The notes: a model not told the origin generated them from the sequence alone. A DNA stretch of 5,953 bases from RGIG529 sp963929765 (GCA_963929765.1 CAWVKD010000060.1:1-5953); one strand, 5' to 3'. Positions 1 to 5,247 are shown, numbered from the stretch's first letter. A program made the numbers and translations.

Positions 1-408
1 GGGACAATTGGGAAAATTGGAAAGATGGTGGGCGGCCTGGTGCTTATGCTATCTATGCTACGCCCAGTTGCAGGAATTGATCTGGAGCAGTTTTCTCAAA
101 ATCTGACAGAGTATAGAGCAGAAAGCGGCGCTTATGGCGAGGCGTTGGAAGAGACCAACGAAAGGTTGTGGAAAACCATCATAGAGGAGAAATCGGCTGC
201 ATATAGTGAGGAACGGGCAGATGCCATGGGAATCAACTGCCAGGTAACCATATTGTGTCAAACAGGGGAAGATGGGGTGCCTTATCCCAACGAAGCTTTG
301 GTAATAGGAGATTTGTCGTCGGCTCAGCGGGAACAGATGCAGCGGATGTTAGAATCAGACCTGGCCATTGCGCCTGAGAAGGTCTATTGGAAGACGGAGG
401 AATCATGA
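1..408 (+). CDS. spoIIIAF: Stage III sporulation protein AF, 3' part (5' end outside window)
   Basis: The frame is open from base 1 and ends at TGA 406-408, giving 135 visible residues. The visible N-terminus (GKIGKMVGGLVLMLSMLRPV) matches the second membrane segment of SpoIIIAF; B. subtilis SpoIIIAF has a comparable segment ending in TPIF. The first transmembrane helix and start codon lie upstream of the window. The rest is a hydrophilic domain with a helical, Glu-rich part (about residues 28-72) and a beta-rich end (CQVTILCQ, EALVIGDL). SpoIIIAF is an integral membrane component of the SpoIIIA complex, made in the mother cell and needed for the channel that supports the engulfed forespore. 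The internal ATG at 25 is not a start, since family similarity continues upstream of it. The stop overlaps the spoIIIAG start (ATGA), which suggests translational coupling. Identification rests on the hydrophobic segment, length and gene order. Confidence 0.88.
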   Translation, partial: GTIGKIGKMVGGLVLMLSMLRPVAGIDLEQFSQNLTEYRAESGAYGEALEETNERLWKTIIEEKSAAYSEERADAMGINCQVTILCQTGEDGVPYPNEALVIGDLSSAQREQMQRMLESDLAIAPEKVYWKTEES

Positions 409-947
409 AACGGTCTAATGGATGGCCCAATGGCTGGAAAAAGCCACTGCAGTTATTGGAAAAATATAAATTCCTACTTTTGATTGTCTGTGTGGGGATT
501 CTGTTGCTCCTTTTGCCGACCAAAAATCAACAAGCAGAATCGACTTCTATATCCCAGCAGGAGCTCTCCTTCTCCCTTGCAGAAGAAGAACAAAAAATGG
601 AACAGGCATTGTCAAAGGTTGCAGGTGCAGGGCGGGTAAAGGTGGTACTAACGTTAGAAAACAGCGGTGAACGTTTCTTTTTACAAGATGAGACAAGTAG
701 CCAGAAAACAGGATCAGAAGATGAAATAGAGCAGAGTTTGGAGCAGGAAGCAGTTGTGATCTCACGTGGCTCTGGGTTGCAAGAGACGGTGATAACGGAA
801 CAGAAGTACCCTAACTATCAAGGTGCATTGGTGGTATGTGAAGGGGGCGGAGACGCATCTGTTTGCCTGGAACTGACAAAGGCAGTGTCCTCTTTAACGG
901 GGCTTGGCACAGATAAAATTACCGTATTGAAAATGGGAACAAATTGA
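405..947 (+). CDS. spoIIIAG: Stage III sporulation protein AG
   Basis: This encodes 180 residues from ATG 405, preceded by GGAGG at 396-400. A TTG at 387 in the same frame would add six residues but sits before that Shine-Dalgarno, so I reject it. Residues 1-22 are basic and cytoplasmic, and 23-37 form one membrane helix (FLLLIVCVGILLLLL). A short polar linker follows, then an ectodomain. The ectodomain has a ring-building motif split by an insertion: first half about 54-86 (EQALSKVAGAGRVKVVLTLE), acidic/Gln-rich insertion about 87-130, second half about 134-177 (KYPNYQGALVVCEGGG, then TKAVSSLTGLGTDKITVLKM). In the known family such an insertion forms the beta barrel of a large ring in the intermembrane space of the SpoIIIA-SpoIIQ channel. 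The gene overlaps spoIIIAF by 4 nt and lies 18 nt before spoIIIAH. In known relatives the operon is transcribed by mother-cell sigma-E; its promoter is outside this window. Confidence 0.95.
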   Translation: MKRSNGWPNGWKKPLQLLEKYKFLLLIVCVGILLLLLPTKNQQAESTSISQQELSFSLAEEEQKMEQALSKVAGAGRVKVVLTLENSGERFFLQDETSSQKTGSEDEIEQSLEQEAVVISRGSGLQETVITEQKYPNYQGALVVCEGGGDASVCLELTKAVSSLTGLGTDKITVLKMGTN

Positions 948-965
948 AGAATGGGAGGAAGATCC

Positions 966-1634
966 ATGAAGTATTGGAAGAGAAATGCGGTGGTTGTAGC
1001 TGTTATTCTATTTGTGGGAACAGCAGTTTATCTCAACTGGTCATATGGCCAGGAACAACAAACGTGGAATGAAAAAGGTGAAACGGAACAGACATCTCAA
1101 ACAGCAGAAACAGTTCAGACGTCAGAAACAGAAGGGAAAATTTTAGGACAGCCGGTCCTAGTGGATGGGACTGCCAGCGAAGGTATTTCTCTTGCCTCTC
1201 CTTCTGTTTCGCCTTCTGCCTCTGCTGATCCAAAAGAAACAGACAATGGAGCCAATGCGACATCTACACCTACAAAAGAAGATGATGGAGGAGATTATTT
1301 TGCATCAGCAAGGCTTACCCGTCAGCAAGCCAGAGATAGTGCGATGTCACTACTGAAAGAGGCATCGGAAGAGGATGAGAAGGCAGCAGAAAGCATTCAG
1401 ACCTTGGCTGACTGTACAATGGCAGAGTCCAGAATTGAAAACCTGGTTACAGCAAAAGGGTATACAGACTGTGTCGCTTTTATCAGTGAAAACAGCATCA
1501 GTGTCGTTGTAGCTACAGAAACTGGAACATTGGAAGCGGCAGATGTGGCGCGGATCACCGATATTGTCAAGGGTGAGACTTCGTTTTCTCAAAATCAAAT
1601 CAAAATTGTGCCGGCTACAGAAGCTGGGCAATAA
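966..1634 (+). CDS. spoIIIAH: Stage III sporulation protein AH
   Basis: This encodes 222 residues from ATG 966, chosen because GGGAGGA at 953-959 is correctly spaced; an in-frame ATG at 951 precedes that site. Residues 1-7 are basic (MKYWKRN) and about 8-26 are one membrane anchor (AVVVAVILFVGTAVYLNWS). Residues about 29-114 form a long low-complexity linker rich in Thr, Ser, Glu and Gln (for example ASPSVSPSASADP). Residues about 115-222 are the folded ectodomain (LTRQQARDSAMSLLKEA, YTDCVAFISENSISVVV, AADVARITDIVKGET). In the family this YscJ/FliF-like ring-building domain meets SpoIIQ from the forespore, zippering the two membranes during engulfment and forming the channel. It is the last gene of the operon, closed by the terminator at 1639-1673. 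The linker is long but appears intact, with no frame breaks. Confidence 0.95.
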   Translation: MKYWKRNAVVVAVILFVGTAVYLNWSYGQEQQTWNEKGETEQTSQTAETVQTSETEGKILGQPVLVDGTASEGISLASPSVSPSASADPKETDNGANATSTPTKEDDGGDYFASARLTRQQARDSAMSLLKEASEEDEKAAESIQTLADCTMAESRIENLVTAKGYTDCVAFISENSISVVVATETGTLEAADVARITDIVKGETSFSQNQIKIVPATEAGQ

Positions 1635-1638
1635 CCGA

Positions 1639-1673
1639 AAAAGACGGGACATTGTCTCGTCTTTTCTTTTTTG
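1639..1673 (+). terminator. Intrinsic terminator after spoIIIAH
   Basis: A 12-bp stem (AAAAGACGGGAC at 1639-1650 with GTCTCGTCTTTT at 1654-1665, one G.T wobble) has a 3-nt loop and is followed by C and six T residues (1667-1672). It starts 4 nt after the spoIIIAH stop. The A-run before the left arm could also let it work from the opposite side. It separates the sporulation operon from the housekeeping smpB unit. Confidence 0.9.
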
Positions 1674-1698
1674 GGAAAAAAGAATCGAAGAGAAAGGT

Positions 1699-1727
1699 TT
1701 GTAATTTGGATGGAAGTATGGTATACT
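1699..1727 (+). promoter_or_regulatory. Sigma-A-type promoter for smpB
   Basis: The -35 is TTGTAA at 1699-1704 (4 of 6 consensus) and the -10 is TATACT at 1722-1727 (5 of 6), separated by 17 bp. TGG directly before the -10 provides an extended -10 (TGn) element. It lies just after the spoIIIAH terminator and about 80 bp before the smpB start, so it probably drives smpB and the cyclophilin gene. No operator-like dyad was seen over it. Confidence 0.65.
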
Positions 1728-1805
1728 GTCAATCGCAACTGATAATAGCTTTCAAACCATGAAAATGAAGTGATGTGTAAGGCATGCAAACCGAGGAGGA
1801 AACCC

Positions 1806-2273
1806 ATGGAGCCAAAAGGGATTAAAATTCTGGCCAAAAATAGTAAAGCGTATCATGAATATTTCATTGAAGATAAAATGGAAGCAGGAATTGAATTGTT
1901 TGGCACGGAAGTGAAATCCATTCGTCAGGGGAAATTGAATTTAAAAGATTCTTTTTGTATCGTAAAAGACGGAGAGTTGTTTGTCTTGTCTATGCACGTC
2001 AGCCCCTATGAAAAAGGGAACATTTTTAATCGAGACCCTATGAGGCAAAGACGCCTTCTGATGCACAAACGAGAGATTTTGCGTCTATATGGAAAAATCA
2101 AACAAGATGGATATGCTTTGATTCCCTTATCTGTCTATTTAAAGCAAGCAAAAGTGAAGGTGCAAATTGGTCTTGCAAAGGGCAAAAAGTTGTATGATAA
2201 GAGAGATGCCGCTGCTTCACGAGACGCAAAGCGAGAGATGGAGCGGGCGGTAAAATCTCGTCACATGGGATAG
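1806..2273 (+). CDS. smpB: SsrA-binding protein SmpB
   Basis: This encodes 155 residues, the usual SmpB length. The start is ATG 1806 because GAGGAGGA at 1793-1800 precedes it at good spacing; the in-frame GTG/ATG at 1770/1773 would add 11-12 residues that do not look like SmpB. Landmarks are KNSKAYHEYFIEDKMEAGIE (11-30), GTEVKSIRQGKLNLKDSF (33-50) and the central DPMRQRRLLMHKREI (77-91). The basic C-terminal tail contains GKKLYDKRDAAASRDAKRE (126-144). In the family, the OB-fold body binds the tRNA-like part of tmRNA. The C-terminal tail reads the empty mRNA channel and decoding centre of stalled ribosomes, starting trans-translation. Its RNA partner ssrA lies 640 bp downstream on the same strand. 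The cyclophilin gene follows after 27 nt, probably in the same transcript. Nothing is missing or truncated. Confidence 0.97.
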   Translation: MEPKGIKILAKNSKAYHEYFIEDKMEAGIELFGTEVKSIRQGKLNLKDSFCIVKDGELFVLSMHVSPYEKGNIFNRDPMRQRRLLMHKREILRLYGKIKQDGYALIPLSVYLKQAKVKVQIGLAKGKKLYDKRDAAASRDAKREMERAVKSRHMG

Positions 2274-2300
2274 AAAATCAACAAAAAAGGAGAGTAGAGC

Positions 2301-2822
2301 ATGGCACAAAATCCAATGGTTACATTTGAAATGGAAGATGGAGGGATCATGAAAGCGGAGTTATATCCAGATGTAGCTCCTATTTCTGTACAAAATTTCA
2401 TCAGCCTCATTCAAAAAGGTTTTTATAATGGATTGACATTCCACCGAGTGATTCCAGGATTTATGATCCAAGGCGGATGCCCCCAGGGGACAGGCGTTGG
2501 CGGTCCTGGATACCATATCAAAGGAGAATTTTCTCAAAATGGGGTGCCCAACCATCTAGCTCATGACCGGGGAGTTCTATCCATGGCACGGGCTATGCAC
2601 CCCGATTCAGCAGGAAGTCAATTTTTCATTATGGTGGAAAAAGCACCTCATTTAGATGGGCAATATGCAGCTTTCGGGAAGGTGATAGAGGGGATGGAGG
2701 TAGCCGACCGGATTGTTTCTGTTCCCAGAGACCTGAGAGATAAGCCAAAAGAGCCTCAAAAGATCAAAACAGTTACAGTAGAAACTTTTGGAGTAACTTA
2801 TCCTGAGCCAGAAACGATGTGA
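2301..2822 (+). CDS. Cyclophilin-type peptidyl-prolyl cis-trans isomerase
   Basis: This encodes 173 residues from ATG 2301, with AAGGAG at 2287-2292. It has no signal peptide, so it is probably cytoplasmic. It is a single cyclophilin domain: the start strand VTFEMEDGGIMKAELYP (7-23), the core FHRVIPGFMIQGG (47-59) and GSQFFI (105-110). Catalytic positions known from human CypA are present: R49 (R55 equivalent), Q57 (Q63) and the Phe pair 108-109. The CypA Trp121 position is His117 (PHLDGQY), a change that in other cyclophilins weakens cyclosporin binding; H126 is replaced by Tyr122. Cyclophilins catalyse prolyl bond isomerisation and help folding. The gene sits 27 nt after smpB and before ssrA, so it is likely co-transcribed with smpB; any role in ribosome rescue would be inference. 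I give no symbol because ppiA/ppiB naming differs among Clostridia. Confidence 0.95.
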   Translation: MAQNPMVTFEMEDGGIMKAELYPDVAPISVQNFISLIQKGFYNGLTFHRVIPGFMIQGGCPQGTGVGGPGYHIKGEFSQNGVPNHLAHDRGVLSMARAMHPDSAGSQFFIMVEKAPHLDGQYAAFGKVIEGMEVADRIVSVPRDLRDKPKEPQKIKTVTVETFGVTYPEPETM

Positions 2823-2842
2823 CAGCGCAAGGAAATAATAAG

Positions 2843-2872
2843 TTTAGTAAAGACAGACGAATCTATTATAAC
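2843..2872 (+). promoter_or_regulatory. Candidate ssrA promoter
   Basis: A -10-like TATAAC at 2867-2872 (5 of 6), overlapped by TATTAT at 2864-2869 (also 5 of 6), lies 38-45 bp before the mature tmRNA 5' end. The best -35 is poor (TTTAGT at 2843-2848, 3 of 6, 18-bp spacer to TATAAC). ssrA is strongly expressed in bacteria, so a promoter is expected here. Read-through from smpB and the cyclophilin gene is the alternative. Confidence 0.35.
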
Positions 2873-2882
2873 CCTAACACCA

Positions 2883-2906
2883 AGAGCGTCTGAAAACAGA
2901 CGCTTT
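2883..2906 (+). other. Hairpin directly before mature tmRNA
   Basis: AGCGTCTG (2885-2892) and CAGACGCT (2897-2904) form a perfect 8-bp stem around an AAAA loop. It is extendable by a G.T pair and an A-T pair to 2883-2906. Only three T residues follow, so it is a weak terminator candidate for the cyclophilin gene. It may instead be a leader structure of the tmRNA precursor, ending just before the expected RNase P cut at 2910. Confidence 0.6.
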
Positions 2907-2909
2907 CAT

Positions 2910-3279
2910 GGGGGCGTACCGGTTTCGACGGGTATGTGGGGGTGAAAATAGCGGGCGAAGGCGCCTGGCCTTCTAAAAACGGGCATCTTTTATAAATGAA
3001 AGAACAACGATAATACACTTGCTGTCGCTGCTTAATGAAGCGCGACCGTCCACCCCGGAAGGACCACGAGCTGGGAGTTGGGCGTGACTGAGTGGTGAAC
3101 GTGCGCGCGATAAGCTTTGCCCGCGCCATGTAATATGAAGCTACCAAAGAAGAAGGGCGTGACGGCTTGCCCTCTTCGGCGGGAAACGGGTGTTTTACGC
3201 CCAAAATAACCGTCTGCGCCCGGAGAAGTTTTCGCTGAAACATGTTCGGACGCGGGTTCGACTCCCGCCGCCTCCACCA
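2910..3279 (+). ncRNA. ssrA: Transfer-messenger RNA (tmRNA)
   Basis: This 370-nt RNA rescues stalled ribosomes together with SmpB: it acts first as alanyl-tRNA, then as a short mRNA for a degradation tag. The 5' end GGGGGCG (2910-2916) pairs with CGCCTCC (3269-3275) as a 7-bp acceptor stem. The third pair is G.U (2912/3273), the G3:U70 alanine identity signal. The hallmark 5' sequence GGTTTCGACGGG is at 2921-2932. The T arm is GCGGG-TTCGACT-CCCGC (3252-3268), followed by discriminator A and an encoded CCA (3277-3279). The tag frame most likely uses codons 3000-3032, KNNDNTLAVAA, then TAA at 3033-3035 and TGA at 3036-3038. An in-frame TGA at 2997-2999 limits how far upstream the tag can begin; AAG at 3000 is my preferred resume codon and AAC 3003 is possible. 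With the charged alanine the tag would be (A)KNNDNTLAVAA. Minus-strand ORFs over this gene are artefacts. Confidence 0.97.
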
Positions 3280-3291
3280 AAGAAGTATTGG

Positions 3292-3399
3292 ACGAACACC
3301 TGCTTTTCTGCAGGCGGTTTCGCCGTGAAATGTTCGCTCTGATACGAACAGAAAACCGCCATCCTAGATTACATTCTAAGGTGGCGGTTTTGTTTATTA
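3292..3399 (+). terminator. Branched terminator region after ssrA
   Basis: The terminator proper is at 3352-3399. A 17-position stem (3352-3368 with 3375-3391, one T.G wobble and one C/A mismatch, core AAAACCGCCA/TGGCGGTTTT) encloses a 6-nt loop. It is followed by a T-rich stretch (TTTTGTTTATTAT, 3388-3400). Upstream, CGAACA/TGTTCG and CCTGC/GCAGG arms plus GGCG-GTTT-CGCC build a second structured element (3294-3336). GGCGGTTT occurs twice (3313-3320 and 3384-3391), and both copies can pair with AAACCGCC at 3353-3360, so two folds compete. This closes the tmRNA transcript. Confidence 0.85.
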
Positions 3400-3699
3400 T
3401 ATTTGAAAATAGTTCACATAAGGATTATCTTCTTATATTTTAGAAATCTGATATCCATATTTTTGAACTATAAAAATGCTATGCGGTGGCGAAAACTTTA
3501 AAATGGGGTGGAAGAAAGATTAAAGAGAATATTCCCAGCTCATCAAACGTTAAATATGCAGTTGAAAATCATAACTTGTGTGAGAACTGGATTTAGACAG
3601 TTTCAAGCAGAAGGAAAGCTTTATCATGAAAATGGCATATTGGATTATGGCAATCAGTCTGTGCAACTATAAATTTCTTCCGGGAAGGGTGTGTAAAAA
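3400..3699. other. AT-rich spacer, no convincing gene
   Basis: This stretch between the ssrA terminator and the SRPBCC gene holds no recognised gene. It contains an 8-bp inverted repeat (ATAGTTCA 3409-3416 / TGAACTAT 3464-3471, 47 nt apart) of unknown meaning. It also holds one unrecognised short ORF at 3508-3672, listed separately. No RNA gene, att-like copy of the ssrA 3' end, or clear promoter was found. The base composition and lack of coding content look like the start of an accessory region. Confidence 0.5.
3508..3672 (+). pseudogene. Unrecognised 54-codon ORF, possible gene remnant
   Basis: A frame opened by GTG 3508 after a stop at 3499-3501 runs to TAA 3670-3672. It would encode 54 residues, including LKRIFPAHQTLNMQL and an end resembling tail-repeat proteins (AEGKLYHENGILDYGNQ). 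No Shine-Dalgarno is visible before the GTG or before the internal ATG at 3556, so translation is doubtful. The YHENG-ILDYG pattern recalls MORN-like repeats (Tyr-x-Asn/Glu-Gly), but one copy is not enough for a family call. I read it as either chance or the tail of a lost gene. Confidence 0.25.
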
Positions 3700-4095
3700 A
3701 TGGCTACTTCAAATATTAAGGCACGGATTTCAGGCGACATTCACAAGGTATGGGATCTTATTTTAGATATTGAGAACTACAGTGTATGGAGAAGTGATTT
3801 AAGCCGAACGGAAATTGTAAATGAAAAACAATTTATTGAATATACCAAAGATGGCTACTCTACCACATATACTATGACAATTGTCGAGCCATACAGACGA
3901 TGGGAATTTGATATGGAAAACAGCAATATGAAAGGTCATTGGATTGGCATTTTTACTTCCAAAGGCGATGAGACGGAAATAGATTTTACGGAGTACGTGG
4001 AAGCGAAAAAAACTTTTATGAAGCCTTTTGTAAAATGGTATCTGAAAAAGCAACAGGCACAGTTTGTTGCAGATATAGAGAAGAACTTTTCTTGA
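3700..4095 (+). CDS. SRPBCC (START/Bet v1-like) family protein
   Basis: This encodes 131 residues from ATG 3700, with a purine-rich GGGAAGGG at 3682-3689, rather far away (10 nt). It has no signal peptide or membrane segment. It looks like a small SRPBCC-fold protein, a helix-grip fold with a hydrophobic pocket. It opens with a strand (SNIKARISGDIHKVWDLILD, 4-23), then ENYSVWRSDLSRTEIV (25-40), where W-x-D in the first loop is typical. A beta-sheet core follows (FIEYTKDGYSTTYTMTIVEP, 45-64; RRWEFDMENSNMKGHWIGIF, 66-85). It ends with the long C-terminal helix (MKPFVKWYLKKQQAQFVADI, 107-126) that closes the pocket in this fold. Members bind or modify lipids and small hydrophobic molecules; nothing here identifies the ligand. 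It has no partner enzyme beside it, and the DUF4177 gene follows after 27 nt, so the two may share a transcript. It appears intact, unlike the genes after 4305. Confidence 0.85.
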   Translation: MATSNIKARISGDIHKVWDLILDIENYSVWRSDLSRTEIVNEKQFIEYTKDGYSTTYTMTIVEPYRRWEFDMENSNMKGHWIGIFTSKGDETEIDFTEYVEAKKTFMKPFVKWYLKKQQAQFVADIEKNFS

Positions 4096-4122
4096 AATTT
4101 CAGATACAGAAAGGCAGTTTTT

Positions 4123-4305
4123 ATGAAGAAGTATGAATATATGACAGTTGATCTGAGCGTAGAGCCATCGTTTAATGTTCACATAAAGTTAGATGGATAT
4201 ATTGAAAAGCTTAATGAATACGGAAAACAGGGATGGCGTATAATTTCGGGAACAGATGACTGGAAGTATTCCATCTTTGAGCGTGAAATTGATGATGGAA
4301 AATAA
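4123..4305 (+). CDS. Small DUF4177-type protein
   Basis: This encodes 60 residues from ATG 4123, with AAAGG at 4110-4114. The N-terminal strand KYEYMTVDLS (3-12) and the helix-turn IEKLNEYGKQGWRIISGTDD (27-46), with the LNxxGxxGW signature, match the DUF4177 family. These are small proteins of unknown function made of a beta strand, a helix and a further beta hairpin. It has no catalytic residues or membrane segment, so a cytoplasmic binding or accessory role is the most one can say. It lies 27 nt after the SRPBCC gene on the same strand. Its TAA stop is followed in the same frame by the DUF3795-like fragment, which starts with no start codon or Shine-Dalgarno of its own. This gene itself has normal family length and looks complete. 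Confidence 0.75.
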   Translation: MKKYEYMTVDLSVEPSFNVHIKLDGYIEKLNEYGKQGWRIISGTDDWKYSIFEREIDDGK

Positions 4306-4431
4306 CAAATTTTGCCTGAGCATATTAACTGCGAGGACTGCCGTATGAACAGGGGAAAAACGGTATTTTGCGACAGCCTGTGCGGGATTCGGAAATGTGC
4401 GCTGAAAATCGGGAATTGTGAGGTGAATAGA
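4306..4431 (+). pseudogene. Internal fragment of a DUF3795-like cysteine-rich protein
   Basis: Translation in the frame directly after the DUF4177 stop gives INCEDCRMNRGKTVFCDSLC (about 4324-4383) and then GIRKCALKIGNC. This is the spaced-cysteine core of DUF3795-type proteins (C-x2-C ... C-x3-C ... C, probably metal-binding). The N-terminal half of the usual protein (about 60-80 residues), a start codon with ribosome binding site, and the final cysteine cluster are all missing. The frame then runs into the start of the DUF3784-like gene. It is therefore a relic left by deletions on both sides rather than a working gene. The family call rests on cysteine spacing and the FCDSLCxIRKCA pattern, without an alignment. 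Confidence 0.6.
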
Positions 4432-4434
4432 ATG
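4420..4434 (+). promoter_or_regulatory. Ribosome binding site and start of the DUF3784-like gene
   Basis: GAGGTG at 4420-4425 lies 6 nt before ATG 4432-4434. This marks the original start of the membrane-protein gene. It places the start upstream of the frame break in the T7 run, which shows that the downstream open frame beginning near 4473 is only the 3' part. Confidence 0.6.
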
Positions 4435-4769
4435 ATCGGTGAAATGATGATTCTTTTTTTGCTTTAGTATTTTTGATTATAAGTGTTTTTTTGTTTTTCG
4501 GAAAAGGAAAATGGTTAATAGCTGGCTATAATACATTGTCTAAAGAAGAACAGAAAAAATACGATGAAAAAAAGTTGTGTAAGGCTGTGGGAAGTTTATG
4601 CGTAGTGTGTTGTATTATGCTTTGTGTTATGGCATATTTGGGATATAGAGTAGACACTGGTTTGATGAATGAAAATGATATGCTCCCGTTCGGGCTATTA
4701 TGTGCAATTGTTATTATGATCACTCTTATTATAATTAGTAGATACATTAATATAAAAGCTAAAAAGTAA
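4432..4769 (+). pseudogene. DUF3784-like small membrane protein, frameshifted in a T7 run
   Basis: The gene starts at ATG 4432 (MIGEMMILFLL) and stops at TAG 4465-4467. The following frame, one base back, continues with LVFLIISVFLFFGKGKWLIA and GYNTLSKEEQKKYDEKKLC, which is the conserved part of DUF3784-type proteins. One extra T in the run at 4454-4460 restores a continuous protein of about 112 residues. That protein has three membrane segments: an N-terminal one, one around AVGSLCVVCCIMLCVMAYLG, and one around GLLCAIVIMITLIIISRYI. It ends with a basic tail, KAKK. Function of the family is unknown. The break may be a true mutation, a sequencing slip in the homopolymer, phase variation, or ribosomal frameshifting (the site reads T TTT TTG). 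The 3' open frame has no Shine-Dalgarno of its own. Confidence 0.75.
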
Positions 4770-4779
4770 AGGTTGGTAT

Positions 4780-5232
4780 ATGTTTTCGCACAAAAAATTT
4801 GATATTTACGGAGAAAATACAATGCTTGAAAAGATACCATCTCAATCAGCTATGGCAGAATTGCTTGGACAATCTTTGCGTGAAGTCAGCTCCTGCGATA
4901 TTTTATATGAAGCAGATCTCTATCAATTCAATGAACAATATCTGAAATACACTTCTCAGGTTGCAAAAAGCTGTCAGGACAGGGACTTATCCGAAAACAG
5001 TATGGTAATCGGTACATCTACAATTACAGATACCGAAATCGACGGAGCTGTCGGTATGAACAGCGGTATTTTCAACAATCCGTTTATGATTTGGAGCAGA
5101 TATAAAAAGCATTGGTTCCGGTATTATCTGACACTTTCTTTTCAGTTTCATCATACGCAGATGGATGGTGCTCACGCAGGTACTTTTTTAGCCAATCTGC
5201 AAAATGAAATCAATAGCATAACAAAAAGATAA
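4780..5232 (+). CDS. Chloramphenicol acetyltransferase-like protein lacking the N-terminal half
   Basis: This encodes 150 residues from ATG 4780 (AAAGG at 4768-4772). ATG 4822 (GGAGAA at 4810-4815) is a possible alternative giving 136 residues. The end carries the acyltransferase signature SFQFHHTQMDGAHAGTFLAN, the HHxxxDG motif of the CatA family. Its second His is the general base and its Asp is structural. The preceding NNPFMIWSRYKKHW matches the strand leading to that motif, and LYQFNEQYLKYTSQVAKS matches the helix before it. Full CatA proteins are about 215-220 residues. The first roughly 100, including part of the substrate pocket supplied to the neighbouring subunit of the trimer, are not recognisable; about 35 unrelated-looking residues stand there instead. 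Chloramphenicol resistance is therefore unlikely. It lies 10 nt after the DUF3784-like gene and could share its transcript. It may be a decayed gene. Confidence 0.65.
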   Translation: MFSHKKFDIYGENTMLEKIPSQSAMAELLGQSLREVSSCDILYEADLYQFNEQYLKYTSQVAKSCQDRDLSENSMVIGTSTITDTEIDGAVGMNSGIFNNPFMIWSRYKKHWFRYYLTLSFQFHHTQMDGAHAGTFLANLQNEINSITKR

Positions 5233-5247
5233 AACAGATTACTGGCT

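Noticed and set aside
387..404. Upstream TTG start for spoIIIAG giving an N-terminal extension
   Set aside because: The GGAGG at 396-400 lies inside that extension and is placed for ATG 405, which also forms the usual ATGA overlap with spoIIIAF.
2866..3280. Two minus-strand ORFs across the tmRNA gene (2866-3243 and 3032-3280)
   Set aside because: They overlap a complete tmRNA with acceptor stem, T arm and tag frame. The N-terminus MVEAAGVEPAS is a known type of false protein made by translating the antisense of a tmRNA or tRNA 3' end.
3288..3443. Plus-strand open frame TTG 3288 to TAG 3443 reading through the ssrA terminator
   Set aside because: It covers the terminator stem and T-run and has no Shine-Dalgarno. 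Its Arg/His-rich text is what GC-rich hairpin arms produce when translated.
3409..3471. Inverted repeat ATAGTTCA/TGAACTAT as an attachment site or operator
   Set aside because: The arms are only 8 bp and 47 nt apart in AT-rich sequence, with no match to the ssrA 3' end and no nearby regulator, so chance is likely.
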